From: Buddleja alternifolia
Lineage: Eukaryota > Streptophyta > Magnoliopsida > Lamiales > Scrophulariaceae
DNA: 64,000 nucleotides
Assembly: GCA_019426215.1 (NCBI GenBank)
Contig: CM033394.1
Span: forward strand, 11,118,195-11,182,194
Reading direction: 5' to 3'
In this document: in pieces, positions 46,597 to 58,967 of the stretch
Numbering within the stretch: the first letter of the stretch is position 1
Layout of the letters: every line of letters starts with the position of its first letter
Made by a program: the position numbers and the translations under genes
Notes under the pieces: generated by a model
The model's database searches: none
Told to the model about the DNA's origin: nothing
What the model saw: only the letters and a program-made list of their open reading frames with translations

Positions 46597-48228
46597 TGAT
46601 AGGAGTCGTTTTTATGTGTTTTTAAGCCCCTTTCCATTTATGTTTTAGGTTCATTTATCGCTTGATTCTTTCCACATGTGCATTTAATTCGTGCATTAAG
46701 TGATTTCAGACCTTAAATGGATACAATCGAAGAACGGGCTGAAAAATGACGTATAAAACAAGTTTAGGCCAAGATGCTTCACACCTCCACGACCAAACAA
46801 GCAAGAAATAAGTTGGAGTTAGCCAAGATCATGTTTTAGTACCATTTCCGCACACCTGGGCGCCAAATCAGAAACAATCTCCACGTTGGAACGCCATTTG
46901 GATAAATTTAGAGACCGAATTTGATGAAGTGTCCTTCTACAAAGTTTTATAGCTATGTCGTATCTTTACATGGGAACTTGAATCATCCAATTCGGAGGTC
47001 TGTGGAGAAGTTTATGAATAAAACACTATCCCTGCGCTGGAAAACACGAAAGTGGCAGCTCCCATTCTTAGTAGGTGGAAAACAAGAGAATGGTAGTTCA
47101 CATTCTTGGTAGGAGGAAAGAGAATGGTAGGTGGAAAACAAGAGAATGGTAGTTCACATTCTTGGTAGATGGAAAGCAAGAGAATGGTAGGTGGAAAGAA
47201 AAGAGAATGGAAGCACATGTTCTTGGTTGGTGAATTTTTTTGGCTATAAAAGGAGGATTGGATGCCATCCTACAAACACACTTGAAAACACATTCCCCAT
47301 TGGGGGAGCCTAAACACATCCTATCATCATCTTCATCATCCTTAGATTAGTTATGAAGATTATCAAGAACCTTTGAAGGTGAAGAAATCAAGAAGCATGG
47401 AAGAGATGAAGATCGAAGTTCAACCATCAAAAATACGAGGGAGTTTCTTAGATTTAGATTTGTTTTTGTCTATGAATATGAATCTTAATTTAAGTTCCTA
47501 TCTTTTATCTTTTATGATGAAATAGATTTTTCGAACTAAGGCCATGTTGAGGCTTAATTATGATAATTGAGATATAAATTGTGTTTTTCATATTAATTCT
47601 ATTGTTGCTTTGTGTCTTGATCTTGTTTGAATGCATCATATGCTTAGCTACCATATGCATGATTTATTGCTTAAATTATTCGTTCGAGAGAAGGTAATTT
47701 AAGGTGCAAAGATGATCATCACATAATCCGTAAAAAATAGGGAATTGCCCCTAGAGATAGGTAGAGATTCCCGGGTGCAGTTAGCCGGATTAATCCGGGG
47801 AAATTCTAGAACTTGAATGCATGATTGTTGGTTAGATTCTCGGATAGACATATCTAGAGAACCATCAATTAATCATAGGATTATTACAGCCGAGACATCG
47901 GGTAGTAATTATTTAAGGTTTTTTCCACCAAAGCAACATTAGTCTAATAATATGAGAACATGTTTGTAATGAAAATTGATTAATTTATGCCAACACATGT
48001 GTCTTAGTTGCTCTCTTCCATAGCTATCTTCGACATCTTGTTTCTTATATCTTACTTCCATAATATTTTAGTTAATTCTTGTTTTAGTTTAAGTTCTTCA
48101 ATTGCTTTAAAATCATAAACTAAAATACAAGTCCTTGAGGTTCGACAACCCGGACTTTATTGTCCACTTTATTACTACACACGACCAGTCCACTTGCTGT
48201 TTAATACACATAAGGATTTTTCGTGTCC
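46597..48228 (+). repeat. 3' LTR of the Athila-type element
   Basis: Same length as the 5' LTR at a constant offset of 4469 bases. Differences seen by eye include ACGTG/ATGTG near the start, CCGTTT/CCATTT, ATCTAATT/ATCCAATT, ACACGTAAGG/ACACATAAGG and the last base (A/C). Confidence 0.92.
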
Positions 48229-48417
48229 ATAGGTGGAAAGTCTATCTTCAAATCTCATCGACTTATTTGTTCAGTACATTCAAATGCTATTAGATTTATA
48301 TGAACAAAATCAAAATCTTTATTCTATAAATAAAAACACATAATAATTTGTACAAATGACTTATTAAAGCCCTACTCAATCTAATTCCTCATAGGCATTG
48401 AGGACATACACCTAACA
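48229..48417 (-). repeat. Copia-2 5' LTR, remaining part
   Basis: Homologous to 33914-34044 plus 35083-35147 of the other LTR and ends in CACCTAACA. Confidence 0.88.
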
Positions 48418-48419
48418 GT

Positions 48420-49170
48420 ACAAGCCTCTCAAGTCTCTTGTCTCTATTGGATGTGGGGCTATAGTTGCATACACATCATCAGCCACCTTAAACGAGGGGC
48501 TTGGTGCGCATGGTCTCATTCCAAAAATGACGCCAAATTGATGTGGTATGCATTTACCTTCAAGAACATCTAATGCACTTATGCAAGGAATTTTTTGCTT
48601 CGTTTGGAGCCACACATTTTTGTCTATAAAAGGAGCCTCGCTAGGGAGAAGGGAGTTTGGGGCTTATAAGCTTCTCAAGTCTCCCATCTTCATCCGATGT
48701 GGAATGGTAGTAGGCATACTCATCATTAGCCCCCTCAAATAAGGGGCACGGAGGTAGAGCACATTGCCTCATTCTCACGAATGACACCAGAATGATGTGG
48801 TATATACTTGCCTTCTCAGACATCGAATGCCCTTATGTACACGAGGTTTTGTTCGCTTTGGCGGAGCCATATGATTTTGTCCTTAAAAGTCATCCCACTA
48901 GAGAGAGCGGAGCTTGGGGCTTATAAGCCTTTGAAGTCCTTCCTCTATATCTGATGTGGGACAGTAGTTGCATACACATCATCAACCCTTTAAACGAGGG
49001 TCTTGGGTAGAATGATATGATATTCACTTGCCTTCTCGGACAACAGACACCCTTGAATGCTGCATGATGTGTCTACCCAAGCCCTTTGCTTTAGGGGGCT
49101 GATGATGTGTATGTTACTACCATCCAATATCTGATGAAGACGAGGGACTTGAGAGGCTCATAAGCACAAA
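48420..49170. repeat. Tandem LTR-like units of about 250 bp, plus one inverted partial copy
   Basis: AAGCCTCTCAAGTCT-like starts occur at about 48422, 48668 and 48925, each followed by GATGTGG...CATACACATCATCAGCC. A fourth copy is inverted at about 49075-49165. Each direct unit ends with a TATA-like box (CTATAAAAGGAGCC at 48624-48637; TTAAAAG in the next) and GAGCTTGGGGCTTATAAGC. This looks like arrayed LTRs of a small TRIM-type element, but no primer-binding site was found. Confidence 0.55.
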
Positions 49171-49255
49171 GATTCACTCTTCATAGCGAGGCGCATTTTC
49201 AGGGCAAACTTGTGTGACTCCTGCCAAAGCATAGGGGTGTCTGGTGTTCGAAAAT

Positions 49256-49602
49256 GAGTGTTTGCAAATAAAACCGATTATAGAAAAATGATTATAAGTG
49301 AAAAATAATTAGAAGTGAGAAATAATCAGAAGTAGATAGTGTTTGCCAACATAAGCAAAAAGTAAAAAAAACATGTAGATGATTGTTTGAAGAATAAAAA
49401 GTGATAAATATATTCCAAGTAAATCCATTATAATTACGAAAATACGATAATCAGTTTTAAACACTCCTTTATCAGGCTATAGATTATAGATTAATACCAC
49501 TTAAGACAATTAAAATTATAATTTAGGTTTGCAAACACATTCAAATAGATTAATTTAAGTCATAAGCTCATAAACACTTATTTTAAGAGTTTGCAAACAC
49601 TC
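49256..49602. mobile_element. MITE with GAGTGTTTGCAAA inverted ends
   Basis: A perfect 13-bp inverted repeat, GAGTGTTTGCAAA at 49256-49268 and TTTGCAAACACTC at 49590-49602, bounds a 347-bp AT-rich non-coding segment. No clear target duplication. Confidence 0.6.
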
Positions 49603-49685
49603 TTTAAGAATTGATGAACCAAGTTTTTTTAACGGAAATTATTTTTAAAAGTTTTAGATTGATTTTCTATTTGAATTACAATGGT

Positions 49686-49868
49686 GAGAACGTAGGAGTG
49701 GAGATTTAAATACTCGACCACTTACTTAATAGTGGGAGGCGATGCCGCTTAACCAAATGATTATTGGCAAAAAAGTTGAGAACGTAGGAGTGGAGATTTA
49801 AATACTCGACCACTTACTTAATAGTGGGAGGCGATACTGCTTAACCAAATGATTATTGACAAAAAAGT
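49686..49868 (+). repeat. 91-bp tandem duplication
   Basis: GAGAACGTAGGAGTGGAG...ATTGGCAAAAAAGTT is repeated once, starting at 49686 and 49777, with only a few base changes. Confidence 0.85.
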
Positions 49869-50390
49869 TTTAGATTGATAAATGGTATCGATTTCACTCC
49901 GGTGGTTGTAAAATTTTGGATTTTTTTTTTTGAACTTCCAAAATATTAAAGAAGAATATTTCAAGTTAATGTTTAACATATTATTATAAGTTCATACAAA
50001 CCAAGTTCTCTTTATTTTCACCAGAACCAATTTCGTATCGGATATATAAAAAACTAAAACTTCATTTTACGCTTACGAATCTGAAAATCCATTATTCTTT
50101 CTATTAAAAGAATTTAACTCATTAATTTATTCTAAGAAGCTTGATGACAATTTAGTCCAAAAACTGCAAAATCTTAGAAGTGTTAGCGTAAAAGTTATCA
50201 ATTGGACTTTTTCGAAGGAAAAAAAATCAATTAGCGGAATGAGTTTTTCAGATAAAAGTATATTTCCATGACTGTTGAAATTTAAAATTTTAGAGTTTTC
50301 TAGTAATTTTTCTTGAAATATCCAAATAGCTCCATTTTCAATTACTCAAAACTCAAGGGACCAGACGTGCAAAAGACTGTGTCCCTTAAA
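49869..50390. other. Intergenic upstream of HAP2
   Basis: AT-rich, no gene recognised. It forms the distal promoter region of HAP2. Confidence 0.5.
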
Positions 50391-50392
50391 CC

Positions 50393-50430
50393 AACCGTTA
50401 ATAAGAGTGCAGTTACTCGCCCGCCAAAAA
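50393..50430 (+). promoter_or_regulatory. Candidate HAP2 promoter motifs: MYB (DUO1-like) and E2F-like
   Basis: AACCGTTA at 50393-50400, about 125 bp before the ATG, is a MYB core of the kind bound by R2R3-MYB proteins. DUO1, a germline MYB, is known to activate GCS1/HAP2 in Arabidopsis. CCCGCCAAAAA at 50420-50430 contains, on the minus strand, TTTGGCGG, which fits the E2F consensus TTTSSCGS. Short motifs occur by chance, so function is inferred from position. Confidence 0.4.
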
Positions 50431-50524
50431 CAGTTTTATTTCTTGTTCATATTTTTGCCCCCAAATATCCTTCATCACACCCGTAATTTCTACAATTTTT
50501 TGTTCAATTTTAATTTAATCCGCC

Positions 50525-53500
50525 ATGAAATTCCTCTTTCTGACAATCATTATCTTTATCACCTTAATTTCGCTCTCCCAAAACGTTTCCGCAATGCAAA
50601 TCCTCTCGAAATCGAAACTCGAAAAATGCGTAAAACTGTCGGATTCCAAAGAGCTTAACTGCACTTCTAAGATTGTACTCGACTTGGCTGTTCCCAGCGA
50701 ATCAGTATGTATCTCTTTGTGTGTATGTGTTAGATTCTCCGTTCCTTTACAAATGTGATGTGATTTCCTCTGTTGTTGTCTGTTGTTTAGAGTGGTAGGG
50801 AGGCGTCGATGGTGGCGGAGGTAGTAGAAGCGGAGGAGAATTCGACTAACCACATGCGTACACTTCGAGTACCTCCGGTGATAACTATTAATAAATCCGC
50901 TGCTTACGCTTTATACGAATTGACATACATACGAGTATGTTTAAATTGTCCTTTAAGTCATTCGTCCATTGCTTCGTTTATATATGTTTTTTGTGCATTT
51001 TTTTTTTGGGGGTGGGGGGTGGGTGGTTAGGGTTACTTTGATATATGTTTGATTTGATCAGAGGTTTTATTGCATAAATTTCTCTTGTAGGATGTTGCTT
51101 ATAAGCCCCAAGAGTTCTACGTTCAAACACGAAAATGCGAACCTGAAGCTGGAGCAGATGTTGTTCAGATGTGTGAGAGGCAAGTGCACTTTCTAATAGC
51201 AAAGCAATAGTATAGAGCTCCAATACTAAGTTATGTTGTTTATGACTCATCTTCTGTTTGATGACATTCTGTCTTGATCAACATTTTTCCATACCTATAA
51301 CTTGACATGAATGTTTCATGAAATCACAATGAGATTACTTGGCATGACGTGTCTCCTAATCTGTGACATTTATCCGAGAACGAATGATTGATTAAGACAG
51401 AGATACTTGAAATAGTCAAAACAGTATGAATAAGAGGCGAATTAAGTGGAACTCAGAGAAGATGGTCTAGCATGATAAACGGAAAATAAATGAACGCATT
51501 TCTATTGATGGATGGAGAGGGGCAGAAAATAATTCGAACTTAGATCAACATTATGAGTGGAAGAGCGAAACAATAACTGCGATTGGTGATTCATCAATAT
51601 CATAAAGGCATTGGTGCGCTCAGCCATCTGGTAGGCATACATGAAATTATTTGTAAAGTGAATGTTTAATGTGTCATTTTAAAAAAATCCTCCAGTTGTT
51701 TCTAATTGTACTTGAACCAGTATGATGGATCCACTACGTTTTATGAACCAGTCTAGCTAAAACATCAAAAGCACTGAGAAAAACTATTAACCTGGATAGA
51801 ACAATACTAAAATACTTAGAAGTTCATGAACTACCAAACTGCCTCATAAACTTTATCTGTGGACTTCATAGGAATGCTGTTAACAAATATATTTTTTGAT
51901 CTTTCACCGCTCTTCTTTCAAATTGAAACATATAATGAAAAAAGTATTCTTATATGTACATTTTTCTTTTTTCCTTCATGAAGTTGTTGTTCCGGCAATT
52001 GTTTTCTGAAATATATCTAGTTGCTTCATTGTTGTTTTCTTGAATATTTTGACAATCGTTATTTCAACAATTCCAGTCATGTAAGTATCTGGAAGCATTT
52101 TGATTATTAAATTGTTTGTATATGTGTTGTTTGAATATGGTTGTTGGTGCAACATATGGAACGTTAATCCAAATGAGTCTTGCTGCCTTTGACTCTAAAA
52201 CAGCTAATGAGTTATAGTTGTGCTTTTTGTTTGTCTCTGATTTTCTTAATGAGATATATGTGTTTGTTATTGTCCCTTCAACTTAGAAATGACTGTTTCA
52301 TTTTCTGTTTCCTGATTTTTGGCTAATTTTGTTATATAGGTTGCGAGATGAGAATGGTCATATTATTGAGCATACTCAGGTAATTGGAAGGTTCTAACTT
52401 ATGATTCGTAGTGATAATTAATCTGTGGCTCGTCATCAAATTTACTGTTTTAGTTTGTTATGGTTCCACACATACAAATAGTTACAGTCACTCATGACAA
52501 TTTCTGAATGATATAAGGCCTGTTTGCAAGAGCTTATGCTTTTAAAAAAGTGCTGAATTTTAGAAAAAGTTGTAAAAGTAGCTGAAAAGTTAAAGTTGAA
52601 TGTGTTTGCAAAACTTGATAAAAAGCAGAAAAAAGAGAAGAAGTTGGTAGAAGTACCTAAGGACCTGCTTCTAGTTTCTGCTTTTTTTCAGTGAAGCAAA
52701 ATTAGAAGCAGTGAAACCAAACAGCAAAAAACAGCTTAAATCCAGAAAAAGGCTGAAAGTGCTTTTTTAAAGTTTTGGCAAACAGGCCTATAGTGAGGAT
52801 AGAAAGCAAGTGAATCCTGTTTGAGTCATACTTATTGGATAAATCATTATTTCCAAGCAAATTGAAACACAAGCACCTAAACTCCACATCCCTCATGATC
52901 AATAATATTAAGTAACTCTTTTATCTTCGGAGCTCAAAGTCATGCTTCGCCTTGTATTTCACTCTCTTCAAATGTTATCCTCATCGTTACTTGTTTCTAC
53001 ATCAGTCAATAGATCAAGAGTGAATAATTAAAATCAACAAGAATCTTTTTGGATGAAACAAGTCTATTTCTGTCAATTTTAATCGTACAAGTAGCTAGAT
53101 GGTTCACTACATTCAATGTATTCAACCTTGGATCCCTTAGAATTTTGGTGAGAAGTAAGATGAAAAACTGTTGTATTTCCTGTTAATCAGCTATGAGTCA
53201 CTGGCGCTAGAAACCTTTTAATTGCTTTAGTAAGCATAATCATAATACAATATCAGGAACCTCGATAAATTTTCATGCTAAGAACTTTATATTTTATCTA
53301 GTTATAGTTGAATTAATGTGGGTGTATTCTTGGCTAAAAACTAGTGCCAATAATTTGTGAAGAAGTTTTGGCGGAGCAGTGAGATGTTAGGGAGGATAAG
53401 ACAAGGTGTAGAAGGGGCTGCAAAAAATTGCCTTTTTTATTTTCCGACTTTATTTATGAAAGAAAGTAATGCAGGGCATTGGAAGTTTTGAATCTACGGA

Positions 53501-56500
53501 CAGTGGCTTCCATAGGGAAAGTATTTGAAGGCTTTAAACTTTTGAAACTTTGAATTCATGAAAGGTTCATGCTGATTCATTTTTCATATTAAAAGTTTGT
53601 ACATGTTTTGAATCTTTCCCAACTGCAGTAGTGAGTTGTCCTTCCTGACTCAAAATTTTAGTTATGTAAGATTTCGATTATTTCATAGTGGATTTAAATC
53701 TTGGAACACCTTTATATACTTTTGTTGGTATTTGTTTTATGTTCTTCGCATAGCCGACTTGCTGTCCTTGTGGAGATCAGCGCAGGGTTCCTTCATCGTG
53801 TGGAAACTTTTGTAAGTTTAGTGAACCTGTATTAGCTCATCCATAAGCAGTGCACCTAAATGGTTGTTTGACTTTTACAATTTTGATCATTTAGTTGACA
53901 AGATGATGAAAGGGAAGGCAAATACAGCACATTGTCTTCGTTTTACAGATGATTGGTAAGATATCCTTTTCATTTGTTATTCTTGTTTTGCCATGTTCTC
54001 ATGTCAGATGCACAAATTCGGTAGTGAAGATATGCTATCTCAAACTATGTTAAGTTGGGTTTTGAATCATCTCCTACTCAGAAATGCTTTTATTATCTGC
54101 ATTCAGTGGCACGAATAAATCCTGTTAATCAACATATGCTTAAACTTTTCTTTACAAATAATTTTAAAATATACTTTGAGGTAAAAGTGTCTAGCTTGCG
54201 GAGAGTGCACTCTATAAATAGGTTTGAAACTTCAAACCTGATAATTATAATTGGCAATACTCCAATTCATTCTTGATAATACGCTTAATAGTTAACCTTT
54301 TTTATCTCTTCTTTTTTCCCTTTAACTTGTCTATTAAGTTGGATGTTAGGTTCCATGTATTTGGTATTGGACAGCGCTCCGTTGGATTTACTATACGAGT
54401 TGAAGTTAAGACAAAATCAAAGACGTCGGTACGCCACTTTGTAAATACGATTTTTATTGAAAAGGTTTTATTCTTACATAATTGTCTTTGTCTCCTGCAT
54501 AATCTTCCATTTATTCTGTTTGTTCTCTGTTCTATTAGCCATACAGTTATTAATTTTTTCCCCCTAGCTTCGATGCAGAATTGTACTTGTATGAAGCATA
54601 TTTATCCGTTTCTTTTGACGTGTGTATATTTTCAATAAAACTTTCATTTGTACAAAAAACTACTGTTAGAGACTGCGAGACATCTTCGGTATCACTTCTT
54701 GTGCTTTGACTCTAGATGAGGCTGTCATACACTTTGATTAATCAATGTCGTGAATACAGATGAAAAGTTACTCTGTTTTGCTTCACAAACGTAAATTTGA
54801 GGAATGATAGGGGAAAGGCTTTTTAACCATTTACCTTATATTTCATTTCTTCTTTGTCCTATTTTATCTAAAGCAAAGCATGTGACTATATACAACTTAG
54901 ATCAAAATCATGCAAAACAGCTTCATGCATTTGCCCAAAGGATGATGGATGCTGTTTACATGACAAACTATGGATTTGAAGTCAAGGATACTATTTCCTT
55001 AAAATGTAACTGATTTATGCGGAGATTGTGAGGGACTAATCAACAATCTGTTTCATTTTAAACTTCTCATTTTACTGAATATCATGATAATTCTAGTAAG
55101 ATACGATAAACATGTTTCTACATCATATTTAGTAATCCCGGTGAAATAAAGTAAATATTTTATACATCCGATGCTGCTTTTATTGTTTCTATTCCTCCAT
55201 AAACTGCCCTATGGAATGATCAGATTGGAAGCTAATAAATAGAATTTGTTGGCAGGAAGTGATTGTGGGTCCTTCGAATAGGACAGCAATATCCGATGAT
55301 AATTTTTTGAGGGTGAATCTGGTTGGAGATTACGTTGGATACACTGATATTCCATCATTTGATGATTTCTACCTTGTTATTCCTAGACAGGTAGCTTTTC
55401 TTAGTGCTGCAGTTATATCCCATCTTCCAAGTTTTGGCTTGGTGTCATCAAAGTTATCAAGTCTAATTCTTTTTCGTTCTTATCAAAACTTCCCCTGCTA
55501 TCTTCCAGCTGGTTCTAAGAGCTTCTTAGAACTGGATTACAGTTTGATATGCTTATGATATTTCATGAAGATGAACTCAGTTTCTCCTCTTATTGAAGGG
55601 TGGTCCAGGTCAACCTCAAAATCTGGGAAGCAATTTTTCCATGTGGATGCTTCTAGAAAGAGTTAGGTTTACGCTCGAAGGTCTTGAATGCAACAAAATC
55701 GGTGTTGGTTATGAGGCTTTTAACGCACAGCCAGACTTTTGTGCTGCACCATTCTGGAGTTGCTTGCATAACCAACTGTGGAACTTTTGGGATGTTAGTG
55801 AAGCAACTTAATTGCTTAATTTCTTAATTTTTTTGCATGAGCCTTTTCTGTTCTTACAATATGTCTAATCTTCGTGGAGAGTCTAGATGGATTGTGTTTG
55901 GATATCTTATTGGTATCTTTTTTCTGCTTGTTAATGCTATATTTTATTTCGTTTATTTACTCCAATTGTCAGGTGATATTATGATTCATTCACTGTTAGG
56001 ATTATTTAGTTTTTTAAAAATGAAATTGCACCATAGTTGATGAATTCCGAATCAACAAAGTTTTCAGGTGTTCTGACAGTTAGATTTGTTCTTCTCTTGC
56101 ATGTGTCTACATTTGAGTTACTTATCCTGAGAGCACTTATTTAGCTGTTGATATTGCTAAAGTTTTGTAAGTATTTTAAACTAATTTTGAGTCTTTTTTC
56201 TGTATTGTATAGGCAGATCAGAACAGAGTCAGCCGGAATCAGGTTCCTCTTTATTGTGTGCAAGGAAGGTTTGAAAGGATAAATCAACATCCAGTTATGT
56301 TTTAGGGATTTGAATAAGTTTTGGATTCTCAAGATTGCCTATTATTGAATGCCTAACACTTTATAGATTTGCAGAATGCTGGGAGCCATGCATTTTCCAT
56401 AGGGATAACAGAAGTTCTTAACACAAACTTATTGGTTGAATTGAGTGCTGATGACATAGAATATGTCTATCAAAGGTTAACCTCAACGTTCAAATATGAA

Positions 56501-58967
56501 CCTAACTGTGGACTTCACTCAAATGATTGTTAATCCATCATTCTTCGTCACTTCCTTTTCTATCACTTAGTGTCTCGTTTGATAAAAATAGTCATTATTA
56601 CTTATTCTAACGTTTTTAAGGACTTCGTATCCTCTTCTTGCAATCCATCTTGTTTACTTAATTAAATGTATTTATTAATATGAAAAAGAAAAGGAAAATT
56701 GGATCAGCATAACATGGTTTTGTAGTTATCTAGCTTCTTGAGATCTTTGTTTGTTTTTTCTTTCTGATAAAAAATTGGAGATTTTTGAAGTCTATAAGAG
56801 GAAAATATATCATGTTTATGTCTTGTAATCGTTATGCAACAAAACTGTCTTACCCTCTGACTAACAAATTTGTCTATCATTTCTTTTCTTCTTGTGCATT
56901 ATATTCAGAAATAAGTTATATTGGCTTTCACCTGTCTGCAGGAGCCCAGGGAAAATTTTAGGCATCACTGTGCCAACTTTTGAAGCTCTGACTCAATTTG
57001 GGACTGCAACAATTACAACAAAAAATATTGGTGAACTTGAAGCTTCATACAGCCTTACCGTAAGACTCGTGTTTGAAATATATGAAGATTGCAAATAATT
57101 ACAACACACATAATTAATAGTTCTGTTTGTATAATTCTTTATGGGTAATTTTAACTATATTTTCTGCCAACTGATAATTTTCCAAATTAAAATTTATATG
57201 AGGTTTCTTGGTTTGGAATCTCTCTAAATTTGATAAATTTGTGAAAGGAACTAGATTTCACAGCGATGATATGTTTCCCTACGCTTGAAAATCTACATTG
57301 TATAAGACTCTAAGTATTTACTTTCGACTATTTTGCAGTTTGATTGCTCATCTGGTGTCAGCCAAATGGAGGTAACTACTTAAAGATTGTTACGGTATAC
57401 ATAAAACTGTATTCAGTCATAAAATATGGTAATACATCATATTTTTTGTGATATCGCAGGAGCAGTTTTACATAATGAAGCCAAATGAAGTAATGACTCG
57501 ATCTTTCAAACTTTATCCGACAACTGATCAAGCTGCAAAATATGCATGTTCAGGTTTAGAGATATATTAATTCAAATGAATTTACAGTATGTTGATTGTT
57601 TAGGTTTTATTTTCTGACCTCTATTCCCAGATACTAAACCAAATTGAAAATCCTTTCACTATACCTGATTGCAGCCATATTGAAAGACTCTGATTTTAGT
57701 GAAGTTGATAGAGCAGAGTGTCAATTTACAACTACGGCTACAGTGATTGAAAATGGATCACAGGTTTGGCCACAGTCTAATACCGAATTTCATTACAAGT
57801 TTGTTTGAAATGTCATGTATATTGTTTCTTGGATGAATCAATTGATATTGACTGCTTTGTTTGATTCTATGAGCAATTTATCAAATATCGAAGAGTGATT
57901 TTTCATTATTTTATACGATTACACAATTTCCAACTCAACGACATTAATCACGGTCACTGCTCAGATTCCATTTCAACCTCCAAAGACCAGTATAAATGGT
58001 TTCTTTGAATCGATTGAAGATCTGTGGAACAGATTATGGGATGGTTTGGCAGATTTCATCACTGGAAAAAGTTGCAGGTACTATTTTTTCCTCTAGGAAG
58101 AGGCGTGCAATTATTCAAATTAAGAAACATATCTTCACCAGGCTATATGAATTTATTTATTGTCTTTTCTGTTTGGAAGATTTGTTCGTGTCTTAAGACA
58201 TTAAGGGCAGTATATAATGTCCATAATTTTGTACCTCTATATATTCATTTGTCATTTTCTTGTGTCTAAGTTTAAAATTTTCGTAAACTGAGAGAGTATT
58301 TAATTTGTCAGGTTACTTTTATCACACAGCAAATTTGATGATGAGATTTCAAGTCGACATCTAATTCCTGTGATTTCTTGTGCTAAGCAGAAGCAAATGC
58401 TCCGGGTTTTTTGACTTCAGCTGCCATATACAATATATCTGCATGAGTTGGGTGTTGATGTTCGGTCTATTTCTAGCAATCTTTCCAACAGGTTCCACAC
58501 TTAGTTACTTGAATTGTGTATCTCAATTTCAGAGGATAAATATAAATAATTTCTTGTCTTTCTGAGTTGCAGCTGTTGTGCTACTCTGGCTTTTACACCA
58601 AAAAGGACTCTTTGATCCTATATACGACTGGTGGGAGGATCATATATGGACCTCTGATGAGAGAAATGATAACGGATGGAAACATGGAAGAAACGATGAC
58701 CTTTCACTCATCCACTTGAAGAAAAATCATAGGCACGAAAAAAGACATCATAAGCATGATGTGCAAAGGAGACGAAGTAATCACACTGAGCACAGGCACA
58801 ACAATATAATAGGGGAAAGTGATTACAATTATTATCTTCACCATGTTCATAAGGAGAAGCACAAGCATGGAAGAATCAAGAACTCAGGCATATCACAACA
58901 TGTTCATGACGACAGAGCTAGACATCATCATATAAGAAGAAAAGAAAGAATACCCCTGGCAGAGTGA
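50525..58967 (+). CDS. HAP2: HAP2/GCS1 gamete membrane fusogen, 18 exons
   Basis: Single-pass sperm membrane protein that drives gamete fusion; a class II fusogen family in plants and protists. Exons inferred from splice sites and phase: 50525-50704, 50791-50934, 51091-51179, 52340-52379, 53754-53811, 53895-53955, 54350-54428, 55256-55390, 55599-55793, 56213-56293, 56375-56475, 56942-57059, 57339-57371, 57460-57553, 57675-57763, 57965-58077, 58391-58491, 58573-58967. They join in frame to 701 codons plus TGA, close to the roughly 705 of Arabidopsis. Signal peptide about 1-23 ([11 protein letters not shown]...VSA). Cys-rich ectodomain with [19 protein letters not shown] and, in exon 9 (residues 263-327), the HAP2-GCS1 core ([23 protein letters not shown]). 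Transmembrane helix about 554-578. His/Lys/Arg-rich tail 579-701. The start is fixed by an in-frame TAA at 50516. Intron 3 uses a GC donor; the exon 16 acceptor is the least certain. Confidence 0.95.
52516..52789. mobile_element. MITE in HAP2 intron 4
   Basis: A 274-bp element with perfect 12-bp inverted ends AGGCCTGTTTGC...GCAAACAGGCCT, flanked by ATA on both sides (52513-52515 and 52790-52792). The 3-bp flank would fit PIF/Harbinger, while the GGCCTGTTTG end also occurs in hAT MITEs, so the superfamily is open. It lies over 150 bp from the donor and far from the acceptor, so splicing is unlikely to be disturbed. Confidence 0.8.

Larger units (their letters stand above)
42128..48228 (+). mobile_element. 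Young non-autonomous Athila-type (Ty3/gypsy) element
   Basis: Two LTRs of equal length (1632 bp) at 42128-43759 and 46597-48228 differ at about five positions by eye, so insertion was very recent. A primer-binding site for Asp tRNA follows the first, and a polypurine tract precedes the second. Flanks GTAGG (42123-42127) and ATAGG (48229-48233) agree at 4 of 5 bases. The 2.8 kb interior has no protease, RT, RNase H or integrase; it has three small frames and long non-coding sequence. It must use enzymes of a related autonomous element. Assignment to Athila rests on the primer site and LTR layout. Confidence 0.9.
32417..48417 (-). mobile_element. Copia-2: Ty1/copia element on the minus strand, LTRs both interrupted
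   Basis: On the minus strand, TGTTAGGTGTATACC...ATCACAACA LTRs bound a leader, gag and pol. The 5' LTR is 40620-42127 plus 48229-48417, split by a young Athila-like element. The 3' LTR is 32417-35147 and contains a long-TIR element. With inserts removed both LTRs are about 1.69-1.70 kb. They differ visibly throughout, so Copia-2 is much older than the element that split it. Outer flanks are GCATA and GTACA, which agree at only 3 of 5 bases, so the target duplication is decayed or altered. Confidence 0.92.
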
